Source: Candidatus Saccharimonadota bacterium (GTDB taxonomy: Bacteria; Patescibacteriota; Saccharimonadia; Saccharimonadales; UBA4665). Taken from it: a DNA stretch of 64,000 nucleotides. A program made the translations under genes and the position numbers. Each line of letters opens with the position of its first letter. Positions within the stretch are counted from its first letter, which is position 1. Positions 41,938 through 51,449 of this stretch are shown here, in pieces. Location of the stretch: positions 1 through 64,000 of the forward strand of contig JARIHI010000005.1 in the NCBI GenBank assembly GCA_029288365.1, given 5' to 3'. A model generated the notes under the pieces. The model had not been told where the DNA came from. It worked only from the letters and a program-made list of their open reading frames with translations, and ran no database searches.

Positions 41938-43032
41938 GCCACGTTTTTTGGATTGATCTTGAGCGAATGTTTCAAGCAGTTCTTTTTGTTTTTTAGTAAG
42001 CTTGGTAGGAATATCTACAATAACAGTTACAATATGAGCGCCCCGGGTTGAGCCGCGCATGTGTGGCACGCCATGGTTCGATAGCTTGAAGTCAGAGCCG
42101 CTCTGGGTACCTGCCGGGATTTTCATAATTACAGGGCCGTCTACAGTTTCCACCTCTACTTCTGCACCGAGTGTCGCTTCGACCATACTAATATGTTCTT
42201 GGCTCAGTATCAAGTCACCTTCACGAGTAAATTTTTTGTGTGGTTTCACCCGAATACCTACATATAAATCACCCTTCGGACCGTTTGCTATGGCCTCACC
42301 ATGTTCACGCAGACGAATTGTTGCGCCGTCATCAATACCAGCTGGGATTTTAAGTTCAATTTTTTGATTTTTCTTTTGTGTACCTTTACCGTGGCAAACT
42401 GTACAAGTTTTTTCTGGCACTTTACCCGTGCCTTTGCACTTTGGGCACACTACGGCTTGTTGGATATTGCCAAACACGGTTCGCATTACATTGGTTACCT
42501 GGCCTGCGCCCTCGCAATTATCACACGTTTTAAGTTCGTACCCTGGCTCAGCAGTTGTACCCTTACAATGTTCACAAACATCTTCAAGACTTAGGTTTAG
42601 AGTAGCGTCAGTGCCAAATACAGCCTGCTCAAAGGTAATTTCCACACGAGTTTCTACGTCATTGCCGCGAGTCTGTCTGCTGCTGCGACCTCCTTGTTGG
42701 CCACCCCCAAAGAAGCTGTTGAAAATATCACCCAAACCCAGGTCACCAAAATCAAAATGCATTTCCTGGCCAGCACCGCCAAATCCACCAAATGGACCTC
42801 CCCCCGCACCGTTACTGCCACCTACACCAGCATGACCAAATTGATCATATCGCTGGCGTTTACTTGGGTCTTTCAATACTTCATAGGCTTCATTGATTTC
42901 TTTAAACTGCGCTTCATTTCCGCCACGATCTGGGTGATGTTCAATAGCCTTACGCCGAAAAGCCTTCTTAATTTCATCGGCACTAGCATCTTTTTTTACG
43001 CCTAAAGTTTCGTAGTAATCTCGTTTAGCCAT
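41929..43032 (-). CDS. dnaJ: Chaperone DnaJ
   Basis: 367 residues. J domain with HHPDRGGNEAQFKEINEAYEVL, Gly-rich linker (GGSNGAGGGPFGGFGGAG), four CxxCxGxG zinc motifs (CEHCKG, CDNCEGAG, CPKCKGTG, CVCHGKG) and C-terminal substrate domains. It stimulates DnaK. It ends the dnaK-cutA-dnaJ run. A TAAAAT box (43039-43044) 6 nt before the ATG could give an extra leaderless transcript. Confidence 0.96.
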   Translation of the reverse strand: MAKRDYYETLGVKKDASADEIKKAFRRKAIEHHPDRGGNEAQFKEINEAYEVLKDPSKRQRYDQFGHAGVGGSNGAGGGPFGGFGGAGQEMHFDFGDLGLGDIFNSFFGGGQQGGRSSRQTRGNDVETRVEITFEQAVFGTDATLNLSLEDVCEHCKGTTAEPGYELKTCDNCEGAGQVTNVMRTVFGNIQQAVVCPKCKGTGKVPEKTCTVCHGKGTQKKNQKIELKIPAGIDDGATIRLREHGEAIANGPKGDLYVGIRVKPHKKFTREGDLILSQEHISMVEATLGAEVEVETVDGPVIMKIPAGTQSGSDFKLSNHGVPHMRGSTRGAHIVTVIVDIPTKLTKKQKELLETFAQDQSKKRGLF

Positions 43033-43049
43033 TATTTTATTTTAACCAA

Positions 43050-43367
43050 TTACTTTCCTAAAATCTCTTTTAGCCAAAGTTTCGCCTTTTTAGAGACGTG
43101 TAAAACGGGGATCGCTTGCAACACAAACGTCTCATAGCCATGAAGTTGCTTGATCTCAGTTTCAACAGCGTCAAATAAATGTTCGACGCTATGCATAATA
43201 AGCTTTACTTCATTCGCAGTCTCGAGCTCGCCTTGCCAGTGATATTTAGATTTTGTCTCAAAAAATTCGACACATGCCACAAGCTTTTTCTCGAGCAAAG
43301 AATCGGCAATTTTCTGTGCTTCTTGCCAGCTCCCGCAACTCAAAACCAGTTCTACGAACTGAGCCAT
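43050..43367 (-). CDS. cutA: CutA-like divalent cation tolerance protein
   Basis: 105 residues with the CutA pattern: ADSLLEKKLVACVEFF, SKYHWQGELETANEVKLIMHS and YETFVLQAIPVLHVSKKAKLWL. CutA1 is a trimeric, ferredoxin-like fold protein linked to copper tolerance; its exact role is unclear. It overlaps the dnaK stop by 1 nt and sits between dnaK and dnaJ, so it should be heat-shock induced. Confidence 0.88.
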   Translation of the reverse strand: MAQFVELVLSCGSWQEAQKIADSLLEKKLVACVEFFETKSKYHWQGELETANEVKLIMHSVEHLFDAVETEIKQLHGYETFVLQAIPVLHVSKKAKLWLKEILGK

Positions 43368-45292
43368 TATTTTTCTTTCTTGTCAGAATCTTTATCGTCG
43401 ACGACTTCACCTTCGATTGGTTCCTCTTTGTTGGCTTTTTTCTTTTCAGATTTTTTGTCATCAGTTTTTTCAGCTTCTTTGGCTGCTGCTTCGTACATTT
43501 TGGCACCAATAGGCATTAGTTTATCGTTGAGTTCTTTGGCTGCTGCTTCAAGCTTTTCTTTATCGGCATCGGTATCGGCGACAACTTTTTTGGCTGCCTC
43601 TACAGCTTCGTCGAGCGCCTTTTTGTCTTCGTCAGAAATTTTATCACCGTTATCACTCTTGAGCTTTTCGGCTTGATATACTGCACTATCTAACTGATTG
43701 CGAGCTTCAACGGCTTCACGCTTTTTCTTGTCTTCTTCGGCGTGGGCTTCAGCGTCTTTGGCCATCTTTTCAACTTCGGCTTTATCGAGACTGCCCGAAC
43801 CCTGTATGGTAATATGCTGTTCCTTACCCGTACCCTTGTCTTTGGCAGTTACATTCAAAATGCCGTTTGCATCAATGTTAAAGGTCACTTCAATCTGGGG
43901 GATACCACGTGGTGCTGGCGGAATACCATCAAGCACGAAACGCCCTAAACTTTTGTTGCCTTCGATCATTTCACGCTCACCTTGACCTACGTGAATTTCT
44001 ACCTGTGGCTGGTTATCGGCAGCTGTCGAGAATACTTCGCTCTTGGAAGTTGGAATGGTAGTGTTGCGCTCAATCAGTTTGGTCATGACGCCGCCCATGG
44101 TTTCAATACCAAGGCTTAGCGGTGTTACATCAAGCAGCAACACATCTTTCACATCGCCCTGTAATACCCCACCTTGGATTGCCGCACCAATCGCTACAAC
44201 TTCGTCTGGGTTAACGCCTTTCATGGGAACTTTGCCAAAGATTTTCTTAACTTTTTCTTGTACTGCTGGCATACGAGTCATGCCACCCACAAGTACTACA
44301 GCGTTTATATCGCTTGCTTTTAGGCCAGCATCTTTCAGAGCTTTCTCGCAGGGAACAGCAGTCTTATCGATAAGGTCTGCCACCAAGCTCTCAAGTTTAG
44401 CACGTGTCAACTTGTGTTCGAAATGTTTTGGACCATCAGCGTCAGCTGTCAAGAATGGTAGGTTTACATCGACTTCTTGGGCTGTTGAGAGTTCAATCTT
44501 GGCTTTTTCGGCTTCATCGCGCAAGCGTTGCATAGCAGCGTTGTCTTCACGGATATCAATGCCGTGTTCTTTTTTGAATTCATCGGCAAAGTAATTGACC
44601 AGCACGCGGTCAAAGTCGGCGCCGCCCAGATGGGTATCGCCGTTAGTTGCCTTTACTTCGAATACACCATCACCAAGCTCAAGAATTGATACGTCAAACG
44701 TACCGCCGCCAAGGTCGTATACTGCAATCTTTTCGTCAGCTTTTTCTTTGTCCAAACCATATGCCAACGCTGCCGCTGTTGGTTCGTTAATAATGCGCTT
44801 TACTTCTAGACCGGCGATTTTACCGGCGTCTTTAGTAGCATGACGCTGTGAATCATCAAAGTAAGCAGGTACGGTAATAACTGCTTCGGTCACGCTGTCA
44901 CCTAAGAAAGCTTCTGCATCTGCTTTAAGCTTCGAGAGCACCATGGCGCTGATTTCCTCAGGGCTATATTCTTTGTCGCCCATTTTCACTTTCACGCCAT
45001 TGCCACTTTTGACAATTTCGTAGCCCATGAGCTTGAGGTCGCGCTGGACTTCTTTGTCATTAAAGTTGCGTCCAATGAGACGCTTTACTTCATAAATAGT
45101 ATTTTTAGAGTTAGTTACTTGTTGGCGCCGTGCCACTTGCCCGACTAAGCGTTCTTTATTTTTGTTGATAGCTACAACCGAAGGAGTCGTACGGTTGCCC
45201 TCTGAATTTGCAATAATTTCTGGTTTGCCCGACTGCATGACAGCCATAGCGCTGTTGGTGGTTCCTAAGTCAATTCCGATAATTTTACTCAT
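43367..45292 (-). CDS. dnaK: Chaperone DnaK (Hsp70)
   Basis: Full-length Hsp70, 641 residues. Phosphate motifs [14 protein letters not shown] at the start and [14 protein letters not shown] near 191-204, [15 protein letters not shown]-type segment near 165-180, interdomain linker [16 protein letters not shown] and a C-terminal lid rich in Lys/Glu/Asp. ATP-driven folding chaperone, works with GrpE and DnaJ. A CIRCE operator and promoter lie upstream; Shine-Dalgarno AAAGGAAC. Confidence 0.98.
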   Translation of the reverse strand: MSKIIGIDLGTTNSAMAVMQSGKPEIIANSEGNRTTPSVVAINKNKERLVGQVARRQQVTNSKNTIYEVKRLIGRNFNDKEVQRDLKLMGYEIVKSGNGVKVKMGDKEYSPEEISAMVLSKLKADAEAFLGDSVTEAVITVPAYFDDSQRHATKDAGKIAGLEVKRIINEPTAAALAYGLDKEKADEKIAVYDLGGGTFDVSILELGDGVFEVKATNGDTHLGGADFDRVLVNYFADEFKKEHGIDIREDNAAMQRLRDEAEKAKIELSTAQEVDVNLPFLTADADGPKHFEHKLTRAKLESLVADLIDKTAVPCEKALKDAGLKASDINAVVLVGGMTRMPAVQEKVKKIFGKVPMKGVNPDEVVAIGAAIQGGVLQGDVKDVLLLDVTPLSLGIETMGGVMTKLIERNTTIPTSKSEVFSTAADNQPQVEIHVGQGEREMIEGNKSLGRFVLDGIPPAPRGIPQIEVTFNIDANGILNVTAKDKGTGKEQHITIQGSGSLDKAEVEKMAKDAEAHAEEDKKKREAVEARNQLDSAVYQAEKLKSDNGDKISDEDKKALDEAVEAAKKVVADTDADKEKLEAAAKELNDKLMPIGAKMYEAAAKEAEKTDDKKSEKKKANKEEPIEGEVVDDKDSDKKEK

Positions 45293-45347
45293 AAAATTTT
45301 GTTCCTTTCCTTTAGCAGATAGCTCGTTAGAGTGCTAATACTATTCT

Positions 45348-45376
45348 AGCATAAAAAATTAGCACTCACATGTCAA
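45348..45376 (-). promoter_or_regulatory. dnaK promoter overlapping the CIRCE operator
   Basis: On minus, TTGACA (45371-45376), 17-nt spacer, TATGCT (45348-45353). The -35 box lies in the centre of CIRCE, so HrcA binding would block polymerase directly. Confidence 0.7.
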
Positions 45377-45385
45377 GAGTGCTAA
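45359..45385. promoter_or_regulatory. CIRCE operator (HrcA site), perfect
   Basis: TTAGCACTC, 9 nt, GAGTGCTAA: an exact match to the CIRCE consensus. An extra half-site (GAGTGCTAA at 45330-45338) lies downstream in the dnaK leader. The operator overlaps the stop codon of the sugar transferase gene. Confidence 0.95.
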
Positions 45386-46044
45386 TTAGGTGCAGCCATG
45401 GCAACTGCAGCTCTGTGGCCAGCCACTATAAGATCCACTGGAGTTTGCGCCAATATTTTTAGATCTGTAGCCACTGAGGCAGAGCCAGCATACTCCAGAT
45501 CAAGCTCCATAGATCTCTTGAGTATATCCGGCGAGGAGTCTTCTGGTCGGCCTCTGCGCATTATTTGGCTCAAGCCGCACAAACCAGACGGAATAAGTGC
45601 ACATACATCATCCCACTCTCTAAATAGTGCTGGATCAGCTGCTTCGTAACGTTCAAGGTGAGGCTCAGGCAAGGGCCGCGGCCCGACAAAAGACATACTC
45701 CCAGTAGCGACGCTAAGCAACTGAGGTATTTCATCCAGGCCATACCGTCGAACAAAGTTGCCCATCACCCCTGCTCGGGCGTCAAAAGTGCTATTTGGCT
45801 TCCCTACAGGAGCGCCTTCGCTCAAAGCTCTTCTAATAGTCCGAAGTTTAGGGATAGTTATGATGCCGCCAGATGCCACTCTTTGTTGCGTGAAAATAAC
45901 GTCTTTCAGGCTACCTATCTCCCGCTGTAAGGCTATAGCCGTTAAGCCACCGATGGCTACAGCAGGCAAAACCACTACTGCTAGTACTAGATCATCTAGT
46001 CTTTCTTTGTCGGAACCCTGTAAATAATCTAGTCCTTTTGCCAT
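45382..46044 (-). CDS. Bacterial sugar transferase (undecaprenyl-phosphate type)
   Basis: 220 residues from ATG 46044, 7 bp after grpE. One N-terminal span (LVLAVVVLPAVAIGGLTAIAL) and the conserved C-terminal core: RVASGGIITIPKLRTIRRA, FVRRYGLDEIPQLLSVATGSMSFVGPRPLPE and a following acidic/basic helix. The family transfers the first sugar phosphate to undecaprenyl phosphate in capsule or glycan synthesis. It lies between grpE and the dnaK promoter, so it is transcribed with hrcA-grpE under CIRCE control, an unusual place. Confidence 0.88.
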   Translation of the reverse strand: MAKGLDYLQGSDKERLDDLVLAVVVLPAVAIGGLTAIALQREIGSLKDVIFTQQRVASGGIITIPKLRTIRRALSEGAPVGKPNSTFDARAGVMGNFVRRYGLDEIPQLLSVATGSMSFVGPRPLPEPHLERYEAADPALFREWDDVCALIPSGLCGLSQIMRRGRPEDSSPDILKRSMELDLEYAGSASVATDLKILAQTPVDLIVAGHRAAVAMAAPN

Positions 46045-46051
46045 TGCCAAT

Positions 46052-46549
46052 CTACGTCTTGACCTTAACAACAGCATGCCGAATAACTTCATCACCTAAC
46101 TTGTAGCCAGACTGTAGCTCTTCACTAACAATCTCCTTGTCTCCATCGCCTTCTTCCATGGCTACAGCTTCGTGATATTTCGGATCAAACTCCTCACCCT
46201 TAGTTTTAATACGCTCCACGCCAATATCTGCAAGTGTTTTTTCAAACTGCTTGACAATTGCTTGAACACCTTTAATGTAGTCATGCTCTTCGAGATCTTT
46301 GGGGACATGCTTGAGTGCACGTTCAAAATTATCAACAATAGGTAGCAGTTCTTTTACTACCTGGGCTTTGGTTGTATTTTTGAGTCCGGTAATTTGCGTT
46401 TCGTGTCGTCGACGAATATTAGCCGCATCAGCACGCTCTCGTTGTAAAGCATCGGTGAGTTCGGTGACTTGTTGCTGCAATTCACCAATTTGAGTCTCTA
46501 ATAGCTCAACGTTTATTTTTGCTTTCGGGTGCCCTGATTTCTTATTCAT
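46052..46549 (-). CDS. grpE: Nucleotide exchange factor GrpE
   Basis: 165 residues. Long N-terminal coiled coil (LLETQIGELQQQVTELTDALQRERADAANIRRRHE), the head helices (VVKELLPIVDNFERALKHVP) and the C-terminal beta domain (EFDPKYHEAVAMEEGDGDKEIVSEELQSGYKLGDEVIRHAVVKV). It releases ADP from DnaK. It overlaps hrcA by 8 nt. Confidence 0.96.
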   Translation of the reverse strand: MNKKSGHPKAKINVELLETQIGELQQQVTELTDALQRERADAANIRRRHETQITGLKNTTKAQVVKELLPIVDNFERALKHVPKDLEEHDYIKGVQAIVKQFEKTLADIGVERIKTKGEEFDPKYHEAVAMEEGDGDKEIVSEELQSGYKLGDEVIRHAVVKVKT

Positions 46550-47249
46550 ATAATGCTTCCTCTAAAGCCTCACCGGCATGGCGGACAAACGTCATAACTT
46601 CACGATAACTTTGGCGAGTCGGGCCAAGTGTACCAATATAGCTCCGTTCACTATATGGACTTCTAAATCGACTAATGATGAGACTTACTCCGGCACTACG
46701 GCCGATAGGGTTTTCGCTGCCAATATAGACACTGAGCGGTTCGTTCGGTGCAGCTTCTCGTAGCCACGGCTCCAGATTGTCCAGTAGTTGCGCGACTTGC
46801 TGTACTTGGCCTTTTTGCATAAATTCTGGCTGACCAAACAAATTGGAAAGCCCGCTCATATACAGCTGGTTGCCAATAGTAGCCAGTCCTAGATTATGCG
46901 TAAGCTCGACAAGCGTATCTACCGCGTTACGGATAGTTCGCTCTGGCAATCCACCACTCTCCACGCGTGCAGTTAAAGCGCGCTCTGCCCGACGATCCGG
47001 CAATTTTGGCTGATCTTGTTCGGTCAAGTTATTTACGTAATAGCGATAGCCCTTATCAGTAGGGATCCGGCCAGCGCTCGTATGTGGCTGCGTAATATAG
47101 CCGTGGCGCTCCAGCTCCGCCATCTCAGCTCGAATAGTAGCCGAACTGACATTAAAAACTTTAGCCATCAGGCTAGACCCCACAGGCGCAGCCACTTCGG
47201 CATATTGCTCAACTATAGCAAAAAGGATTTGCTTTTGTCGCTCTGTCAT
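46542..47249 (-). CDS. hrcA: Heat-shock repressor HrcA (short form)
   Basis: 235 residues from ATG 47249, against about 340 in Bacillus. The DNA-binding winged helix is intact (ERQKQILFAIVEQYAEVAAPVGSSLMAKVFNVSSATIRAEMAELERHGYITQPHTSAGRIPTDKGYRYYV), and a shortened GAF-like effector domain follows. HrcA binds CIRCE and is matured by GroEL. An imperfect CIRCE at its own promoter predicts autorepression. Confidence 0.93.
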   Translation of the reverse strand: MTERQKQILFAIVEQYAEVAAPVGSSLMAKVFNVSSATIRAEMAELERHGYITQPHTSAGRIPTDKGYRYYVNNLTEQDQPKLPDRRAERALTARVESGGLPERTIRNAVDTLVELTHNLGLATIGNQLYMSGLSNLFGQPEFMQKGQVQQVAQLLDNLEPWLREAAPNEPLSVYIGSENPIGRSAGVSLIISRFRSPYSERSYIGTLGPTRQSYREVMTFVRHAGEALEEALYE

Positions 47250-47255
47250 GGCCCT

Positions 47256-47293
47256 AGTATAACTTTTTAGCACTCAAGTATCAAGACTGCTAG
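47256..47293 (-). promoter_or_regulatory. hrcA promoter with degenerate CIRCE
   Basis: On minus, TTGATA (47279-47284), 17-nt spacer, TATACT (47256-47261), 6 nt, ATG 47249. TTAGCACTC-N9-GACTGCTAG (47267-47293) is a CIRCE with two mismatches in the second half-site. The transcript would begin at the start codon. Confidence 0.75.
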
Positions 47294-47300
47294 ATACTAG

Positions 47301-47330
47301 TTGGAGAGATGCGGTAATTTTCGATATAAT
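47301..47330 (+). promoter_or_regulatory. Promoter of the nucleotide-kinase-like gene
   Basis: TTGGAG (47301-47306), 18-nt spacer, TATAAT (47325-47330), then 6 nt to GTG 47337. Divergent to hrcA with only 7 bp between the CIRCE and the -35. Confidence 0.6.
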
Positions 47331-47336
47331 GCTTTG

Positions 47337-47984
47337 GTGAATAATGTAGACACAACTCAGATACAAAAAATTAAGACATGGCTTGGTGCCGGCTCAATTA
47401 ATATTTTTGGCATACCGTTTGCTGGAAAGGACACCCAGGGCAAACGCTTGGCGGAAATACTTAACGGGGTACTACTGGGCGGAGGCGATATTTTACGAGG
47501 AAGTGTCATTCCAGAACACGTCCAGAAAGAACTGGATGCAGGGCACCTTATACCAACTGACGATTATCTTCAGATCGTACTCCCCTATTTAAGTCAGGAT
47601 AACTTCAAGGGAAAGCCGCTTATCTTAAGCTCCGTAGGTAGGTGGCACGGCGAGGAAGCTGGCGTGCTGGAAGCAACCGCAGCAGCAAAACATCCACTAC
47701 GTGTTGTGATCTACTTGCACCTTAAGGAGGGGGAGGAGCGCAAGCGCTGGGAAATGTCACAGGCAACCCAGGACCGTGGCGCACGAGCAGACGACTCTGC
47801 AGATAAGCTTTCGATACGTCTCGAAGAATTTAAAACTAAAACTATGCCAGTGATTAACTTTTACCGTGACCAGGGGATGGTAATAGAGATCAATGGCAAC
47901 CAGAGCCCTGACCAAGTTACCGCTGACATTATTTTTGCACTGCTTGAGTGCATACGAGAACAAGAAGCACTACAAAGCGACTAA
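47337..47984 (+). CDS. Nucleoside monophosphate kinase-like P-loop protein
   Basis: 215 residues from GTG 47337, chosen from its position 6 nt after TATAAT. The P-loop is FGIPFAGKDTQGKRLAE near 21-37, a variant of GxPGxGKxT. GDILRGS, TDDYLQIVLPYL and a lid-like segment (RDQGARAD-type: QDRGARADDSADKLSIRLEEFKTKT) follow as in adenylate kinases. It probably phosphorylates a nucleotide; the precise substrate is unknown. It ends 1 bp before lepA's stop. Confidence 0.75.
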   Translation: MNNVDTTQIQKIKTWLGAGSINIFGIPFAGKDTQGKRLAEILNGVLLGGGDILRGSVIPEHVQKELDAGHLIPTDDYLQIVLPYLSQDNFKGKPLILSSVGRWHGEEAGVLEATAAAKHPLRVVIYLHLKEGEERKRWEMSQATQDRGARADDSADKLSIRLEEFKTKTMPVINFYRDQGMVIEINGNQSPDQVTADIIFALLECIREQEALQSD

Positions 47985-47985
47985 A

Positions 47986-49764
47986 TTAGTCTCTTTTGAG
48001 CATGACTGTGAAGGCTTCGGCAGGGATTTCGACTTTACCGAATTTTTTGAGGCGTTTTTTGCCTTTTGCTTGCTTTGCTAAGACTTTTTTCTTGCGCGAG
48101 ACATCGCCGCCATACAGTCCAGTTGTCACGTCCTTACGATAAGCAGAAATATCTTCGCGGGCAATGAACTTGCCGCCAATAGCCGCCTGCAAAGCCACCT
48201 GGAAATTTTGGCGCGGAATAACGTCCTTGAGTTTTTGAACGGTTTCACGACCCAGGCTTTGGGCTTCGCTGCGGTGCACCATAATACTAAGCGCACCGAC
48301 GATATCACCCGCCACATAAAAATCTAACCGTACTAAATCTTCTGCACGGTAATTATCCAACTCATAATTAAATGACCCATACCCAGATGTAATACTTTTT
48401 AGCTGATCGTAAAAGTCAGTCAGCAGATTTGCTAGCGGCGCCTCAAAGCTTACTAACGCCCGAGAGTCAACGTAGCTTAAGTTTTTATGGACACCACGTT
48501 TGCTGGCAATAAGCTGAATAACGCTGCCCACGTAACTGTCCGGTACTACAATTTCACCTTTGATCCACGGCTCGCGTATTTCTCTAATTTTTGCTGGATC
48601 AGGTAATTCGCTGGCGCTTTTAATATCTAGCTCCTCACCGCTTAATAAGCTCACCTGGTAGTCGGTTGACGGATTCGTTACGACAAGCTCTAAGTTATAT
48701 TCCCTTTCTAATCGCTCTCGGACAATATCCATATGAAGAAGTCCCAGAAAACCAATGCGGACGCCAAAACCTAAAACAGGAGAATTTTCGGGTGCAAATT
48801 GTAGCGCTGAATCGCTCAAAGATAATTTTTCAATAGCATCTTTGAGAAGTTGATAATTTTCGTTGCTATCGGGGAAAAATCCTGCGTAAACAAATGGTTT
48901 TACATCCTTGTAGCCAGGCAAGGGCTCTGTAATTTTTTGATTGGCAAGTGTTACTGTATCCCCAACTTTCGCTTCACGTGTGGTTTTAAGGTTGGTCACG
49001 ATGTAGCCAATCTCACCAGTATTAAGAGCTCTGTTTGGCTGCATGCCTGGTTTTAAAGCACCAACTTCCAGCGCAGTTCCAGACACGTCTGTGGCAAACA
49101 TTTTTATTTGCGCATTCTTCGCAATTTCTCCATCAAAGATTCGAACATACAGAATAACACCACGATAATCATCATAGTAAGAATCAAAAATAAGCGCACG
49201 AGTCTCCGCCGACTGTGATTGTTTTGGCGGTGGAATATTAGAAACTATTTGTTCCAACACCTGGTCTACGCCCTGGCCGGTTTTAGCGGAAATATGTAAA
49301 ATTTCATCTTTATCACAGCCGAGTAAATTAATCACCTCGGCACTGGCTCGCTCAACATCAGCCGCAGGTAAATCTATTTTGTTGAGTACTGGAATAATTT
49401 TCAGGTTGGCGGCCATTGCTAAGTACACATTGGCGAGTGTTTGTGCCTGAATACCTTGCGTTGCATCCACTACCAATAATGCCCCTTCGCAAGCTTCAAG
49501 GCTCCGTGATACTTCATAGCTAAAATCCACGTGCCCCGGCGTATCGATAAGGTTCAGTTCGTGGTCTTTATATTCCATGCGCACTGGAGCAAGCTTTATA
49601 GTAATGCCCTTTTCGCGTTCCAGATCCATTTTATCCAGCAACTGGGCTTTCATATTGCGCTTTTCAACCGTTCCAGTCATTTCCAATAAACGGTCAGCAA
49701 GTGTTGACTTGCCATGATCAATATGCGCAATAATACAGAAGTTCCTGATTTTTTCTAAAGTCAT
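47986..49764 (-). CDS. lepA: Elongation factor 4 (LepA)
   Basis: 592 residues from ATG 49764. G domain with AHIDHGKSTLADRLLE, DTPGHVDFSYE, NKIDLPAA and SAKTGQG, then domains II, III, V and the LepA-specific C-terminal domain ending in basic KRLKKFGKVEIPAEAFTVML. It back-translocates stalled ribosomes. A GTG two codons earlier would fall 2 nt from the -10 box (TATAAT 49773-49778), so the ATG is preferred; the transcript would have almost no leader. Confidence 0.96.
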   Translation of the reverse strand: MTLEKIRNFCIIAHIDHGKSTLADRLLEMTGTVEKRNMKAQLLDKMDLEREKGITIKLAPVRMEYKDHELNLIDTPGHVDFSYEVSRSLEACEGALLVVDATQGIQAQTLANVYLAMAANLKIIPVLNKIDLPAADVERASAEVINLLGCDKDEILHISAKTGQGVDQVLEQIVSNIPPPKQSQSAETRALIFDSYYDDYRGVILYVRIFDGEIAKNAQIKMFATDVSGTALEVGALKPGMQPNRALNTGEIGYIVTNLKTTREAKVGDTVTLANQKITEPLPGYKDVKPFVYAGFFPDSNENYQLLKDAIEKLSLSDSALQFAPENSPVLGFGVRIGFLGLLHMDIVRERLEREYNLELVVTNPSTDYQVSLLSGEELDIKSASELPDPAKIREIREPWIKGEIVVPDSYVGSVIQLIASKRGVHKNLSYVDSRALVSFEAPLANLLTDFYDQLKSITSGYGSFNYELDNYRAEDLVRLDFYVAGDIVGALSIMVHRSEAQSLGRETVQKLKDVIPRQNFQVALQAAIGGKFIAREDISAYRKDVTTGLYGGDVSRKKKVLAKQAKGKKRLKKFGKVEIPAEAFTVMLKRD

Positions 49765-49772
49765 TGCCACCT

Positions 49773-49778
49773 ATTATA
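49773..49778 (-). promoter_or_regulatory. -10 box of lepA
   Basis: TATAAT on minus, 8 nt before ATG 49764. The -35 is weak. Confidence 0.45.
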
Positions 49779-49800
49779 ACAGAGGTAGGGTGAAAGTATA

Positions 49801-51384
49801 TTACTGGAACTTAATCGGACGAAATACAACGCGCTTCAGCCATCTGAATATTGGCCTAGACTCATCTAGCCCAAACATGCCTGACACGACTATATGCACT
49901 ATAGCGGTTACGCCCGCAATGGCGGCAAATTTCGTGCCAAGTGCAAAGAAGCCAGTGTCGCCTGCACCGAGGGGCAAAAATGAAATCATGGTGTATCCGG
50001 CAATGACGCTAAATCCAGTCACTGATACAATTTTGACTATGCCATTTATAAAGTCCGGGTCAAATAACTTATGGTCACGCCATACCATAATAATACTGAG
50101 CGAAAGAACTTCTATTGCGGCTACTATTGACTGTGCGAAAGCCAAGCCTGCCGCACCATAACTCGTCCGAACCAAGTGATATGACAATACGATGTTTAGG
50201 ATAATAACAATTACCGATACGATCAAAGGTGTCCACGTATCTTTTTGAGAATAAAACCACCGAGAAAGTAGTGCGTATACCACCCTGAAAAATATTGCTG
50301 CGGTAAAGAATCCAAAAATTAAAGCAATTTCCGGTGCGTTTTTAGCAAATAGTAATCGTGCCAAATAGCCGCGTGTAAAAAAACAAACCACTGCTACCGG
50401 CATAACGATCCATATCATTACTCGAAGCGTTCTTAAGAATTCTTTGCGAAATAAATCTGGTCGGCCTTGCGATAAGCGATTATTCATAGAAGGGAAAGCG
50501 GCTGTTGCAATAGCAGTACCGATTAGCATAATCGGCGCGTTATGGAGCGTAAATGCGTTGTTGTAGTGGCTGATTGCCCCAGTTCCTAACCGGCTGGCTA
50601 GGTTAGTTTCAACGATGGTGTTGATCTGATCTACCCCCTGGTCAATGGAGCGAGACGGTAGTTGACGTAGTATTAGGCGAAAATCTGCGTTCTTCCATAG
50701 AATTCGGTGGCTCCACTTAAAACCCGTGCCATACAAACCAATAATGGCAATCAGAAGCTGTATGACTCCCCCGGCTAAGGCCCCAATACCCAGACCAACT
50801 AAACCAATGTTGTTTCGAAAGATGAATATACTGGCAATGATACTAAGGTTATACAGCAGCGGCGCAATTGCATAAAAGAAAAATCTGCCTAACGTCTGCT
50901 GTACGCTCATAATAATGCCCGAAATAGTAAACAGCAGAGGGCTGAATGCCAAGAAACGCATAATTACAACTGTGTTATGCAACTGATCTGGTGACAAATG
51001 CGGAGCTACTACATATCTAATTAGTTGTTCGGCAAAAATAAAAATCAATACTCCTACCACAAACATAATAAGAGCCAATAAGTTTAATAAGCTGCTTGAG
51101 AGTCGCCATATGCCTCGCTTGTCACCCTTTTGCAGATGGTCCGCTAGTACTGGCATAAACGCTACGCCGAGTGCTCCGGCAGATAACGTGAAAAAAACTA
51201 AGTCAGGTATATTGAAGGCTGCGAAGTAAGCGTCGGTACTGTGCGGGCCTAGCGCATCAAAGTTAGCGTTAACTAAACGTGTACGCAATAACCCAAGCAG
51301 CTGACCCACGAAAGCCGTGGCTGCCAGTAAAGCTGCAATGCCGCCGATTGATACTCGTTTTTTTACCCTTGTGGTTGTTTGCAT
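49801..51384 (-). CDS. murJ: Lipid II flippase MurJ (MviN)
   Basis: 527 residues with 14 predicted spans in the MATE-like MurJ layout. Conserved segments: ATAFVGQLLGLLRTRLVNANFDALGPHSTDAYFAAFNIPDL near the N-terminus, GALGVAFMPVLADHLQKGD, and ALARLGTGAISHYNNA-type region near 270-290 (SRLGTGAISHYNNAFTLHNAP). It flips lipid II to the outside for peptidoglycan assembly. TAGAAT at 51391-51396 ends 6 nt before the ATG. Confidence 0.93.
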   Translation of the reverse strand: MQTTTRVKKRVSIGGIAALLAATAFVGQLLGLLRTRLVNANFDALGPHSTDAYFAAFNIPDLVFFTLSAGALGVAFMPVLADHLQKGDKRGIWRLSSSLLNLLALIMFVVGVLIFIFAEQLIRYVVAPHLSPDQLHNTVVIMRFLAFSPLLFTISGIIMSVQQTLGRFFFYAIAPLLYNLSIIASIFIFRNNIGLVGLGIGALAGGVIQLLIAIIGLYGTGFKWSHRILWKNADFRLILRQLPSRSIDQGVDQINTIVETNLASRLGTGAISHYNNAFTLHNAPIMLIGTAIATAAFPSMNNRLSQGRPDLFRKEFLRTLRVMIWIVMPVAVVCFFTRGYLARLLFAKNAPEIALIFGFFTAAIFFRVVYALLSRWFYSQKDTWTPLIVSVIVIILNIVLSYHLVRTSYGAAGLAFAQSIVAAIEVLSLSIIMVWRDHKLFDPDFINGIVKIVSVTGFSVIAGYTMISFLPLGAGDTGFFALGTKFAAIAGVTAIVHIVVSGMFGLDESRPIFRWLKRVVFRPIKFQ

Positions 51385-51390
51385 ACGAAA

Positions 51391-51396
51391 ATTCTA
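51391..51396 (-). promoter_or_regulatory. -10 box of murJ
   Basis: TAGAAT on minus, 6 nt before the ATG at 51384; predicts a leaderless mRNA. Confidence 0.45.
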
Positions 51397-51449
51397 TCTT
51401 GCTTTAGTATAAAGGGTATCCTTTGCACTGAACAGTGCTAACGATTTTT

